Source: Amphritea sp.
GTDB lineage: Bacteria > Pseudomonadota > Gammaproteobacteria > Pseudomonadales > Balneatricaceae
Assembly: GCA_024679645.1 (NCBI GenBank)
Contig: JAIBCZ010000004.1
Span: 1 to 32,899 of the forward strand
Reading direction: 5' to 3'
Length of the DNA stretch: 32,899 nucleotides
Program-made: the position numbers and the translations under genes
Shown here: positions 18,367 through 25,754 of the stretch, in pieces
Layout of the letters: the number at the start of each line of letters is the position of its first letter
Numbering within the stretch: position 1 is the first letter of the stretch
Notes under the pieces: model-generated
Seen by the model: the letters and a program-made list of their open reading frames with translations, nothing else
What the model was told of the DNA's origin: nothing
Database searches by the model: none

Positions 18367-18404
18367 GCCGGTCACTAACGAGTAGAATTGTTGCACTTTT
18401 TGGT

Positions 18405-18438
18405 CGAGCCCCTGCATAAGGGGTCTCGGCTCTTTTTT
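18405..18438 (+). terminator. Terminator of the dddB-dddC operon
   Basis: GAGCC...GGCTC with an inner CCCCT-GCATA-AGGGG, followed by six T. It lies 38 bases after dddC. Confidence 0.8.
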
Positions 18439-18726
18439 CTACAGAGATACTCCGCTGCATTGACTGTAACTTTCGCCACGGAAAAAATTGCATAACCTGG
18501 TTGGAAGAGTAAACGGCCAAGATACATGGCGCCATAACACCCCAGTGGCTTGAGACTATCATGGCGGTTCCTGGCTTAACGTTTGATTTTGTCGGGTAAG
18601 TGGATATAAGGCATTGAGCTGGCGGAGACCTATACTGATTGCCATAAACTGTTGCGAGACGCCATTCTGAAAAAGGCCCCTCCAAAGTTGTGGTGCTAAT
18701 TTTTCTAGGAATGAGAAACGAGTTTT
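18439..18726. other. Gap between dddC and dddR, no recognised gene
   Basis: An open frame of 126 codons on the minus strand (18305-18685) overlaps the end of dddC and the terminator. It has no ribosome binding site or recognisable motif and is not called. The rest is the dddR promoter region. Confidence 0.45.
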
Positions 18727-18763
18727 TACGATTGACCGTTGCTATATTCTACGATTAATCGTA
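18727..18763. promoter_or_regulatory. Palindrome upstream of dddR (autoregulatory operator candidate)
   Basis: A perfect 14-base palindrome TACGATTAATCGTA (18750-18763), with a half-site TACGATT 23 bases upstream (18727-18733), about 110-150 bases before the dddR ATG. Two spaced sites with T-A dyads are usual for LysR-type regulators. Confidence 0.5.
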
Positions 18764-18874
18764 AGTGCTTAAACGTTGATTTAATTATGCCTTTTTCTGC
18801 ACAGATAAGTCGCAGGCCTGGGTTGTTAATTGATAATAGTTAGATGATAAGAATTCTGATGTGAGGATACTAAG

Positions 18875-19789
18875 ATGAAAAAAAGACTCCCACCGCTCAA
18901 CTGGTTGCGCTCTTTTGAAGTGTCTGCACGTCATTTGAATTTTACCCAGGCTGCGTCAGAGCTTAATTTGACTCAAGCGGCAATCAGCCAGCAAATCAAA
19001 GGGCTTGAGTCCCAGCTAGGGGTGCTACTTTTCAAGCGCCTTCCCAGAGGGCTTGAGTTGACAAAAGCCGGCCGGGCTTATGTCCCTGTCGTACATGAAT
19101 CGATTGAACGCCTTGCTGAAGTAACTGATGAGCTGTTTGGAAAAGGTCAGACCCGCCCGCTCACCATTAAAACTAATTTGATCTTTTTTGTCACATGGCT
19201 CTCATCCCGTTTAGGTCAATTTCGCACTTTGTATCCCGATGTTAATTTGCGCTTTGCCAGTAATATTTGGGTCGAGGAGATGGATAAAGAGTCTGACATG
19301 GAAGTTCGCCATGGCCTGGGGGAATGGCCAGATGTTAAATGTGATCGGCTGACCTGGGATGAACTTATTCCTGTATGTAGTCCAACGCTGGCAAACGGCG
19401 AAATGCCGCCTAATTCTCCTGAAGATCTATCCAGATGTACGTTGCTGCATGTGGTTGGGTATAACGAAGGCTGGGGGTACTGGCTGAAGCAAACGGGATT
19501 TCAAGCGTTAGATTCTTCTCAGGGAATTCAGTTTGATACTCTGATCTCTGCTTTGAATATGGCTAAAAGGGGGCAAGGTATTGCACTGGGCCGGACCTCA
19601 GTGATTGAAGAGATGATTGAAACAGGACAGTTGATAGCCCCCTTTGAACAACGGATGGCAACATCAGAAGCTTTCCACCTGATAAGTCCGGTTAACCAAT
19701 TTGAACATCCTCATGCGGAGATATTCCGTTCCTGGCTTATTAAAGAAGCTGGGATAGCCCGCGAGCAAGTGATTTCAAGTAATATTTGA
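18875..19789 (+). CDS. dddR: LysR-type transcriptional regulator DddR
   Basis: A 304-residue LysR-family protein of the GcvA-like subgroup. The winged HTH is at ~8-66 (LNWLRSFEVSARHLNFTQAA, then LNLTQAAISQQIKGLESQLG). The effector-binding domain spans about 93-295 with features such as VRHGLGEWPDVKCDRL and GIALGRTSVIEEMI. LysR regulators named DddR activate dddD, dddT or dddBC in response to DMSP or 3-hydroxypropionate in Marinomonas and relatives; here the role follows from position at the end of the cluster, pointing the same way as dddB-dddC. GAGGA lies before the ATG. A perfect palindrome upstream fits autoregulation. Confidence 0.85.
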   Translation: MKKRLPPLNWLRSFEVSARHLNFTQAASELNLTQAAISQQIKGLESQLGVLLFKRLPRGLELTKAGRAYVPVVHESIERLAEVTDELFGKGQTRPLTIKTNLIFFVTWLSSRLGQFRTLYPDVNLRFASNIWVEEMDKESDMEVRHGLGEWPDVKCDRLTWDELIPVCSPTLANGEMPPNSPEDLSRCTLLHVVGYNEGWGYWLKQTGFQALDSSQGIQFDTLISALNMAKRGQGIALGRTSVIEEMIETGQLIAPFEQRMATSEAFHLISPVNQFEHPHAEIFRSWLIKEAGIAREQVISSNI

Positions 19790-20200
19790 AAACGATCAAA
19801 GAGAAAATTTTCAGTGTTTAAAGAATATATGATGGCTGGTAGCTTCATTTGAGTTGATATTTAATTATCGGTGCGTATTTAAATTTTTGATTATCAGTAA
19901 CACTGTATTTCGCTCTCTCTTTTTGGCGAAATATTTTGGGTAGCTGTGCCTCTTTTTTAGGTTCTTCGCAGGTTATGGATATATATTTCCATTAGCCATG
20001 GCAGCTTCTGGCACATAGTTACCCACTACTGAAGGTTGAAGTGTATGTCTGCTTTCGGGGATTTTAGTGGATGCGCCCTTGTGACTCAAACGCGATTGTA
20101 TGTACTCCCTGTGTAGTGGCAAAACAAATAAGCTGCTGATGTGTACGCGCATGTCTTTATCTCATTGCATATAGTTGCAAGTTTCATCTACAGAACTAAA
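19790..20200. other. Gap between DMSP cluster and integrase, no gene
   Basis: About 410 bases, AT-rich near dddR, with no credible coding frame or repeat noticed. It marks the right border of the DMSP cargo. Confidence 0.5.
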
Positions 20201-20252
20201 AAAACACCTCGCTCCCCCCTGATAGTTTGTCAGGTGAAAGTCCGGGTGTTTT
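20201..20252 (-). terminator. Terminator of the P4-like integrase gene
   Basis: AAAACACCT (20201-20209) and GGGTGTTTT (20244-20252) enclose an inner CCTGA...TCAGG hairpin. On the minus strand the stem ends in TTTTTTTAG, and it lies 60 bases beyond the integrase stop. Confidence 0.6.
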
Positions 20253-20313
20253 AAAGCAGCCTACTAACTTGGCTTCTATCTAATGGGTACATAGATATCT
20301 TCCGAAGTTATTG

Positions 20314-21537
20314 TTATCCCTGATATGGCGAGTAAGACAGCGCTTGCTCAACAAAATCAGAAATTTGATTACCCGTATGTGCGATACGACTCGGGCTTAA
20401 ATGGCTGTAACGAGCACTCATAGCTGGAGACGAATGATTCAGCGCGAGCATAATATCCGTAATACTTCCCCCATTATTGATTATTATAGAGGCGTGCTGG
20501 TGACGTAATTGATGGATGCAATATTCGCCTGTAATACCCGCTCTACGCAAAATTCGTTTAAAGGCTTTAGAAGGTGACGTTATCGGGCCGCCATAGTCTT
20601 TGTAGTTTGGATATCCTCCTGGAAACAGAAAAGGGTTGCCTTGTATGCGCCGTAAATTCCTGAGTAATTCAACAGTTAATCTGTTGAGATACACGGTATA
20701 CCCCCCAGCCTTGGATGTAGGCACCACCCAGGTTGGGTGGGCAAGCCCTATGCTGATGTGTTCCCACTTAGCCTGAGCTGCTTCAGAGCGCCTGGCTCCT
20801 GTTAGCAAAAGGTACTTAAAGTACTGACCTGCAAAGTAGTTACAGTCTTCGTCGCAGGATTTAAACAGCGCACGAAGCTGATTATCCGTTAGTAGTCGGG
20901 TACGTTGATTATCCTCTCTGAGTAACCGAACTGATCTAGATTTAGCAGGACTACAATCGATTAATCCCCATTGTTCCGCTGTATTAAAGATGTGTCGACA
21001 GAGCGCTAATACTCGATTGTTGCTTGCAGGGGCTAATTTGGCGGTTAGACTGCTCTGCAACGCCAGCAGGTTCTGTGTGGTGACCTCATCGAGTAGCTGC
21101 CCGCCTAATGCTTTATGAACATGGTGTTTGTAGCGACCTAAATCACTGCGTTCGCTTCGCTTCTTTGCGGCAACAAGCGGTGCATACTGTTGGTAAAAGA
21201 ACTCATCCAAAGTCAGTGCCCGCTGGCTCTTAAGCTTCTCTTGCTTTGGATCGATACCCTTAGCCACCATTCCTTTGTACTGGTTAGCTATTTCACGTGC
21301 CTCAGCAACGGACAATGGCCCGAAAGGACCAATGGCGATAGAGCGCTTTCTTTTTCTGAAGGAAAATCGCAGCAAGAATTTTTTCGAGCCTTTGTTCTTA
21401 CCAACTAACAGCTTTAATCCTACAACGTCAGTATCGCTGATTTCTCTTTCCGTAGATCGGGAATCTGCATCATGAGGAGGTAATTTTTCAATTAGCCTGT
21501 TGGTCAAACGCATTTTATTCGAAGAAGGCTTAGCCAT
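20314..21537 (-). CDS. P4-like tyrosine integrase (Int1)
   Basis: A 407-residue site-specific recombinase with the DUF4102-type N-terminal arm-binding region (LTNRLIEKLP...GLKLLVGKNKGSKKFLLRF...RKRSIAIGPFGPLSVAEARE). A core-binding domain and a full catalytic set follow: R249 (TGARRSE), a lysine in PTSKAGG, H342 and R345 (HQLRHQHAS), H368 (LNHSS) and nucleophile Y377 (ARYSHLS). The frame is open to 21588, but the ATG at 21537 has AAGGAG in front and gives MAKPSSNKMRLTNRLIEKLP. This family usually targets tRNA 3' ends, so it is the best candidate for the tRNA-Phe event, although it lies 13.5 kb from the tRNA. It points towards the DMSP cluster. Confidence 0.92.
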   Translation of the reverse strand: MAKPSSNKMRLTNRLIEKLPPHDADSRSTEREISDTDVVGLKLLVGKNKGSKKFLLRFSFRKRKRSIAIGPFGPLSVAEAREIANQYKGMVAKGIDPKQEKLKSQRALTLDEFFYQQYAPLVAAKKRSERSDLGRYKHHVHKALGGQLLDEVTTQNLLALQSSLTAKLAPASNNRVLALCRHIFNTAEQWGLIDCSPAKSRSVRLLREDNQRTRLLTDNQLRALFKSCDEDCNYFAGQYFKYLLLTGARRSEAAQAKWEHISIGLAHPTWVVPTSKAGGYTVYLNRLTVELLRNLRRIQGNPFLFPGGYPNYKDYGGPITSPSKAFKRILRRAGITGEYCIHQLRHQHASIIINNGGSITDIMLALNHSSPAMSARYSHLSPSRIAHTGNQISDFVEQALSYSPYQG

Positions 21538-21767
21538 AGGTTTCTCCTTAGTGTTCCTGGGAGTTGTAATCCTCGGTCCAACACACACTTTCCCCCGCAG
21601 CAGACACAGCGAAGCCTTGGCAATGCTGCCAATAGGATTCTAGGCGCTGAAAGCAAAAGAGGAATTACCTGCCGCCCGGTCTATTACCGGTCATTCAGGT
21701 TGGAATTACAGAGGGTTTAGCCTCTTGAGTGTGTATTGGGCGAGAAAATGGAATTGAGATTGATGGG
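21538..21767. other. Upstream region of Int1
   Basis: 230 bases between the integrase and the four-gene operon on the same strand. It should hold the integrase promoter. No clear operator or repeat was seen. Confidence 0.4.
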
Positions 21768-22199
21768 TTAATCGTCGACAGTCACAGTGACATCGAAAAC
21801 GCCCATTCGGTTGTAGGTCAGAAAGTTGTCTTGCCACAAAGCATAGAATTCAGCGCAGTTAGCTAAGTCCTGACGAGGTAGATCAAGCGCATAGAAATCA
21901 CCGGATTCAAAATCGAAATCCAGCTCTTTCGCAAGCTCACTGCACCAACCCTGACCGACATAACAAAAGTCCGTAATGTAACTTAGAACACCCTTATCCT
22001 CTGAAATTTCAATACGGATCTCTACAGGGTGATAGCCTCCTGCCTCAGCGGAGTAATCAGGGTCACGGAAGTTAATCGTAACGGCGTTAATGCCCCGGTC
22101 TTTTCCCCGGGCCCGTAGGTGTGTTTCTGTAGCATCAACAAGCAGTTGGGTAAGTTCCGGAGATACCGGTACTGAGTAGTTCCTTGGTAACTGGAACAT
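21768..22199 (-). CDS. DUF2787-like protein (143 aa)
   Basis: A soluble, acidic 143-residue protein, with motifs INFRDPDYSAEAGGYHPVEI and YVGQGWCSELAKELDFDF. These recall the DUF2787 family found in gammaproteobacterial islands and plasmids; the family has no assigned function, and the match is from memory. It is the last gene of a tight four-gene operon (12 bases after the preceding stop) transcribed towards Int1. It ends with FDVTVTVDD. No catalytic motif can be pointed out. Confidence 0.7.
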   Translation of the reverse strand: MFQLPRNYSVPVSPELTQLLVDATETHLRARGKDRGINAVTINFRDPDYSAEAGGYHPVEIRIEISEDKGVLSYITDFCYVGQGWCSELAKELDFDFESGDFYALDLPRQDLANCAEFYALWQDNFLTYNRMGVFDVTVTVDD

Positions 22200-22211
22200 A
22201 GTCTTTCCTCC

Positions 22212-22790
22212 TTATATATCGTTTTCAGGTTTGGTATCGGCAGATATTGGTGAGTCAGAATCAGTAAAGAGGCTTTCAGTTTTAGCCTGTGCAGACTTAG
22301 CTTTGGTTGAAGCATTAGGCTTTGGCTTGCTGGATTTGGGCGGAGTCTTCATTGGTTTGAGTTTGCCAACTTCAGCTATCCAATCATCGACCGGATGCCC
22401 CTTTAAATGTAGGAATGCTTTGTCAGGCACAGCAGCAAGAACTCCTTCGGCCCTGAATACCGCAGCACAAAATCCTGCATTGTTACTTGAGCCTCCACTG
22501 AAGAGGTTACGCAGTGCTGACGACTTAAAGGGCTTATCAGCTTCTAAGGTATCGAGCAGTGACTTGATAGATTCCAGCTCAACCCACTCTTTACTGAAGT
22601 AGCCCCCAGAGTCACTTTCGAGCATCCGTAATGCCAAAGCATTTGATTCAGGATGCTTACCGATCTGATAGGTCAGAGAACCTGGGGTTTTAGGTGAGAG
22701 TTTGGGAGCGGTAGCTTGCTTCAGAAGTATGAATTCAATAGCTGTAACCTCCTGAGTGGAGGTTACAGCGTCAGTTTTGTTAGTGATCAT
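22212..22790 (-). CDS. Unknown protein with Lys/Pro/Ser-rich tail (192 aa)
   Basis: Not recognised. Residues 1-140 look folded (ESNALALRMLESDSGGYFSK, VELESIKSLLDTLEADKPFK, LRNLFSGGSSNNAGFCAAVF). Residues ~143-192 form a low-complexity tail rich in Lys, Pro, Ser and Thr that is probably disordered. It starts 5 bases after the preceding gene, so it is part of the same operon. The first ~130 residues contain a pattern reminiscent of small DNA-modulating island proteins, but no function is claimed. Confidence 0.65.
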   Translation of the reverse strand: MITNKTDAVTSTQEVTAIEFILLKQATAPKLSPKTPGSLTYQIGKHPESNALALRMLESDSGGYFSKEWVELESIKSLLDTLEADKPFKSSALRNLFSGGSSNNAGFCAAVFRAEGVLAAVPDKAFLHLKGHPVDDWIAEVGKLKPMKTPPKSSKPKPNASTKAKSAQAKTESLFTDSDSPISADTKPENDI

Positions 22791-22795
22791 GTTGT

Positions 22796-23140
22796 TTAAT
22801 CCTTCGATGATTTAATCAATTGAGTAGGACAGAGGAGATAGCAACCACCACCGTCATCAGTTGTAACGGCTAGGCTGAGTTGGTGGTCCTGCGGAAGGTT
22901 AATAATCCACTCGGGGTATTCAAGCGCAAAGGCCAATACAGGATCGGACTTAGATAAGTTATCTAGGTCATCATCTGGCTCGATTAGTAGTAATCGTGTA
23001 TTGGTCTGTTGCCAAAATACGGTAACCGCTACGGCTGATTCGAATGGTTGTTCAATCTCTAGGATCAGGGCGTTAATGAGATCATCATCCAGTGGTAGCT
23101 GAATGACCTGAGAAGGGCTGTTTATAGTAATCACAGTCAT
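22796..23140 (-). CDS. Unknown acidic protein (114 aa)
   Basis: Not recognised. A small acidic protein starting MTVITINSPSQVIQLPLDDD, with alternating hydrophobic strands (AVAVTVFWQQTNTRLLLIEP, QLSLAVTTDDGGGCYLLCP) that suggest a beta-rich fold. A GTG at 23143 precedes the ATG at 23140; the ATG is chosen because GAGGGGG lies at a workable distance. It begins 10 bases after the glycine-zipper peptide gene and ends 5 bases before the next gene, so the operon is tightly coupled. Confidence 0.65.
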   Translation of the reverse strand: MTVITINSPSQVIQLPLDDDLINALILEIEQPFESAVAVTVFWQQTNTRLLLIEPDDDLDNLSKSDPVLAFALEYPEWIINLPQDHQLSLAVTTDDGGGCYLLCPTQLIKSSKD

Positions 23141-23150
23141 CACCCCCTCA

Positions 23151-23336
23151 TTAGTTATCAGAAGGACCGAAAATTAGACCTATAGCACCCCCGACCACAC
23201 CTCCGACGGCAGGGCCAACGACAGGAATAATGACACCGACGCGGGCTCCGGCGATTGCTCCGGCTACCGCCCCCGAGATACTAGGTTCTACCGTGATGGA
23301 ATTATCGATCATTGAGCATTTAGCTGAGGAAAACAT
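23151..23336 (-). CDS. Glycine-zipper hydrophobic peptide (61 aa), bacteriocin- or pore-like
   Basis: A 61-residue peptide with a polar N-terminus (MFSSAKCSMIDNSITVEPSI) and a hydrophobic Gly/Ala-rich core running to the end (GAVAGAIAGARVGVIIPVVG, then AVGGVVGGAIGLIFGPSDN). GxxxG spacing recalls glycine-zipper membrane peptides and class II bacteriocins. No cleavable signal peptide or clear double-glycine processing site with a typical leader is seen. The frame extends to 23351, but the ATG at 23336 has AAGGAG and is chosen. It is the first gene of the four-gene operon, so it could be the active agent and the others its partners; that is inference only. Confidence 0.7.
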   Translation of the reverse strand: MFSSAKCSMIDNSITVEPSISGAVAGAIAGARVGVIIPVVGPAVGGVVGGAIGLIFGPSDN

Positions 23337-23498
23337 GTGAACTCCTTGCAATGGATATCAAACAGAATGCAGCGAGCGCTGCTATGCAAGGTTGTTATAT
23401 ATAGATGTAAGAGAATTTATTGCGGAAAAGTCGTTGCCCCTAGCGGGCTCTCATCCCGTTTTTAAGGTGTGGGAAAATTTCAATGTCGTAGCACCCTA

Positions 23499-24011
23499 CT
23501 AACAGCTCTTATACAGGTTTCTTCTTCTCGCTCTCAGAAAGCTTACGGGCCAGAGTTTATGCTTTAGCGACCTCCGCTTAGTCACTTCTACAAACCTCTC
23601 TGCAAGCAAATCTATTCGACTCCTCTTAAAAGCGGAGATGGAAACTTCGGCGGGTACTCGCAAACCTTCGCCGTTGCTAGCCATGCCCCACAACACCACA
23701 AACACCACTTTATTTCTGTAAATGAGCATACAAAAAATAATATCCAGCAAGATGAAAAAAAGGAAAAACCTCCAATAATTTTGAATTCCATAGGTTCCCT
23801 TCTCTTTTTTAATAGGTATTTGCCAAATTTCTAGATCGGGGAGTAGGCCTACTTGCCTGCCGAACATTCTTACAATAATACGAGGGCCTCTTCCTTTCTG
23901 GATCTTATCACTACCAGCTATAAATTTATAAGGACTTTTAGCTGCATTATCGGTTTTACACGACCAATAACAACTAATAACATCTCGTCCTGTAAATAGC
24001 TGAAGCGACAT
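23499..24011 (-). CDS. Possible membrane protein of unknown function (170 aa)
   Basis: An open frame starting MSLQLFTGRDVISCYWSCKT with a clear hydrophobic segment at about 86-110 (YWRFFLFFILLDIIFCMLIY). The C-terminal third is basic and low in similarity to anything recognised. The ATG at 24011 is chosen over 24038 to match the better N-terminus, but no good ribosome binding site precedes either. It is divergent from Int2. It could be a real single-pass protein or a chance frame in an AT-rich region. Confidence 0.35.
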   Translation of the reverse strand: MSLQLFTGRDVISCYWSCKTDNAAKSPYKFIAGSDKIQKGRGPRIIVRMFGRQVGLLPDLEIWQIPIKKEKGTYGIQNYWRFFLFFILLDIIFCMLIYRNKVVFVVLWGMASNGEGLRVPAEVSISAFKRSRIDLLAERFVEVTKRRSLKHKLWPVSFLRARRRNLYKSC

Positions 24012-24076
24012 TTCGCATCGGCAATCGCTCTTTAACAATTTGGGAAATAGGGTCAGCGGGATTCATGAGGTATTTC

Positions 24077-25312
24077 ATGGAAACTGCTAACAGCAATATC
24101 TGTTCACCCTCTCAACCGCTGCTTAAAGGTCAAACCATACGGTTAACCAAGCGTGCGATACAGTTGATGCTTCAATCACCTTATCCGTCAGGAAAGGTTC
24201 AAATTGAAATATCTGACTCTGATTGTAGAGGTTTAAAAGTACTGATATCTCGAACCGGAATAGCAACGTATTACTCTCGCTTTCATTTGAAACACAAACG
24301 TTTTTCTAAAAGGCTCGGAGAGTTCCCCGTAATGAATGTTGAAAGCGCCAGAAAAAACGCTTCAGCATATCGATTATCGGTGCAAAAAGGTGAGATTTTT
24401 GTATCAAGTTCTGATGCAAAAATTACTTTTGTAGGCGCTATGAATCGTTATGGCGAACACTCTAAAGCAACAAAAAAAAGCTCAAAAGAGGATCTTAGCA
24501 AAATAAAAAATCATCTGACTCCGTTCTTTAAGAAAATGAGGCTATCAGATGTTACTCCAGCAGATATAAAGAGTTACTTGAACTGGCTTAAAAAGAAGAA
24601 AGTCAAAAATAAGGAGCGCAAAGATTCAACAATAGATAGGCATATTTCATTGCTTATGGCTATGTGCAAGTTCTTCATATCTAAAGGATGGCTCGGTTCA
24701 TCGTTCATGGAATCAATTAAAACGAAGAACCCTGATAACAGCAAAGATCGTTACTTATCAACTCAAGAACTAGGTGGCTTTATGAGAGCTTGCCGTAGTT
24801 TTGAAGGGGATCCTTTTAGAGTTTTTGAGCTACTTGCGGCTACGGGAATGCGGATATCTGAAGGGTTGTCAGCCCGACTGGATAACTGGGACATAGAGCG
24901 TCAGGTGTTAATACTTGATGACTCTAAAACAGGCAAACGTGAGGTAGTGCTAAACCCCACAGCTACCAGAATACTTGAACTTCAATATGAGAAATATGGA
25001 GGTCGAGGTTTAGCATTTCGAGGGAGATTTGATGACCGTCCCATGAGTCGCCCCAATAGCGCTTGGAAAAAGATCATGATTATGGCGAATCTTAATGATG
25101 GAACTGTCACTCCTCATACGCTTAGGCATACATTCTGCTCTCACCTACTTATGGCGGGTGTTGATCAGTTTACTGTCAGTAAGTTAATGGGACTCAAATC
25201 AACATATTGCGTACAACGTCATTACGGCCACTTGAGCCAACAAATGCTCGCAAAAACATGTGCTGTAATCACCGATGTAATAAATAAATCACTTACGATA
25301 TTGGAGGAATAA
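24077..25312 (+). CDS. Second tyrosine recombinase (Int2), unrelated lineage
   Basis: A 411-residue integrase. The N-terminal region (IEISDSDCRGLKVLISRTGI...RFSKRLGEFPVMNVESARKN) is of the DUF4102 type but much diverged from Int1. Catalytic residues: R259 (AATGMRISE), a lysine in DDSKTGKRE, H347 and R350 (HTLRHTFCS) and Y383 (RHYGHLS). The position of the third box, nine residues before the tyrosine, is K374 (LMGLKS) instead of the usual His/Trp. Start: the ATG at 24077 has GAGG six bases upstream; 24065 is the longer alternative. The AlpA-like gene follows after 5 bases, so the two form an integration/excision unit. Confidence 0.9.
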   Translation: METANSNICSPSQPLLKGQTIRLTKRAIQLMLQSPYPSGKVQIEISDSDCRGLKVLISRTGIATYYSRFHLKHKRFSKRLGEFPVMNVESARKNASAYRLSVQKGEIFVSSSDAKITFVGAMNRYGEHSKATKKSSKEDLSKIKNHLTPFFKKMRLSDVTPADIKSYLNWLKKKKVKNKERKDSTIDRHISLLMAMCKFFISKGWLGSSFMESIKTKNPDNSKDRYLSTQELGGFMRACRSFEGDPFRVFELLAATGMRISEGLSARLDNWDIERQVLILDDSKTGKREVVLNPTATRILELQYEKYGGRGLAFRGRFDDRPMSRPNSAWKKIMIMANLNDGTVTPHTLRHTFCSHLLMAGVDQFTVSKLMGLKSTYCVQRHYGHLSQQMLAKTCAVITDVINKSLTILEE

Positions 25313-25317
25313 TGTAA

Positions 25318-25521
25318 ATGGAGAATATCCCCAGTGACTGGGAGCCCTTAGTTAGGAGTGAAGATGCTGCCAAGTATCTTAGTATTTCTAAAAGCGCGCT
25401 AGAGAAAGGGCGCGCAGCAGGAAACGAAGGGCTTCCCCCTTTCTGCAGAATAGGTAAATCAGCAGTTCGCTACCGACGTAGCGACCTAATTTCCTGGGTG
25501 GAAAGTAATCTAGTGAACTAG
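25318..25521 (+). CDS. AlpA-like excisionase/transcriptional regulator
   Basis: A 67-residue winged-helix (MerR/HTH_17-like) protein: LVRSEDAAKYLSISKSALEK is the helix-turn-helix and RIGKSAVRYRRSDLISWVES the wing and last helix, the standard AlpA/excisionase layout. GGAGGA lies upstream. It starts 5 bases after Int2. Such proteins direct excision or switch on the integrase and replication genes; the target may be the inverted repeats at 25693-25735. Confidence 0.85.
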   Translation: MENIPSDWEPLVRSEDAAKYLSISKSALEKGRAAGNEGLPPFCRIGKSAVRYRRSDLISWVESNLVN

Positions 25522-25660
25522 AGTGTTTTGCCTTCAACTGCCAAGGCTTCAATTGGCAGTAATAGCGATCCATCTCCGTCAGGTGGAACCAATCGCTCTC
25601 TAAAGGTTACGCGAACCTTACGACGGATAACTTAGCTGGGACGCCAGTTTAATTCTATTC

Positions 25661-25683
25661 AAAACGGCCCGGCCAGCCGTTTT
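25661..25683. terminator. Hairpin after alpA, probably a terminator
   Basis: AAAACGGC-CCGGCCA-GCCGTTTT is a perfect 8-bp stem. The tail has four T within the stem arm only, so it is a moderate terminator in either direction. Confidence 0.5.
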
Positions 25684-25692
25684 GATATTTAC

Positions 25693-25735
25693 TGCTCAGA
25701 TGAGCATCAAATCAACTACCTACCCCAAAGTAGGT
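25693..25735. promoter_or_regulatory. Two short inverted repeats before the DUF927 gene
   Basis: TGCTCA-GA-TGAGCA (25693-25706) and ACCTAC-CCCAAA-GTAGGT (25718-25735), both perfect, lie 20-60 bases before the ATPase start. They are candidate operators, possibly for the AlpA-like protein. Confidence 0.4.
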
Positions 25736-25754
25736 CTAAATCAAGGCTACAAGG

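Noticed and set aside
18305-18685. 126-codon frame on the minus strand between dddC and dddR
   Set aside because: It overlaps the dddC end and its terminator, has no ribosome binding site and no recognisable motif.
23434-23466. Terminator at CGGG-N7-CCCG-TTTTT
   Set aside because: The stem has only four base pairs.
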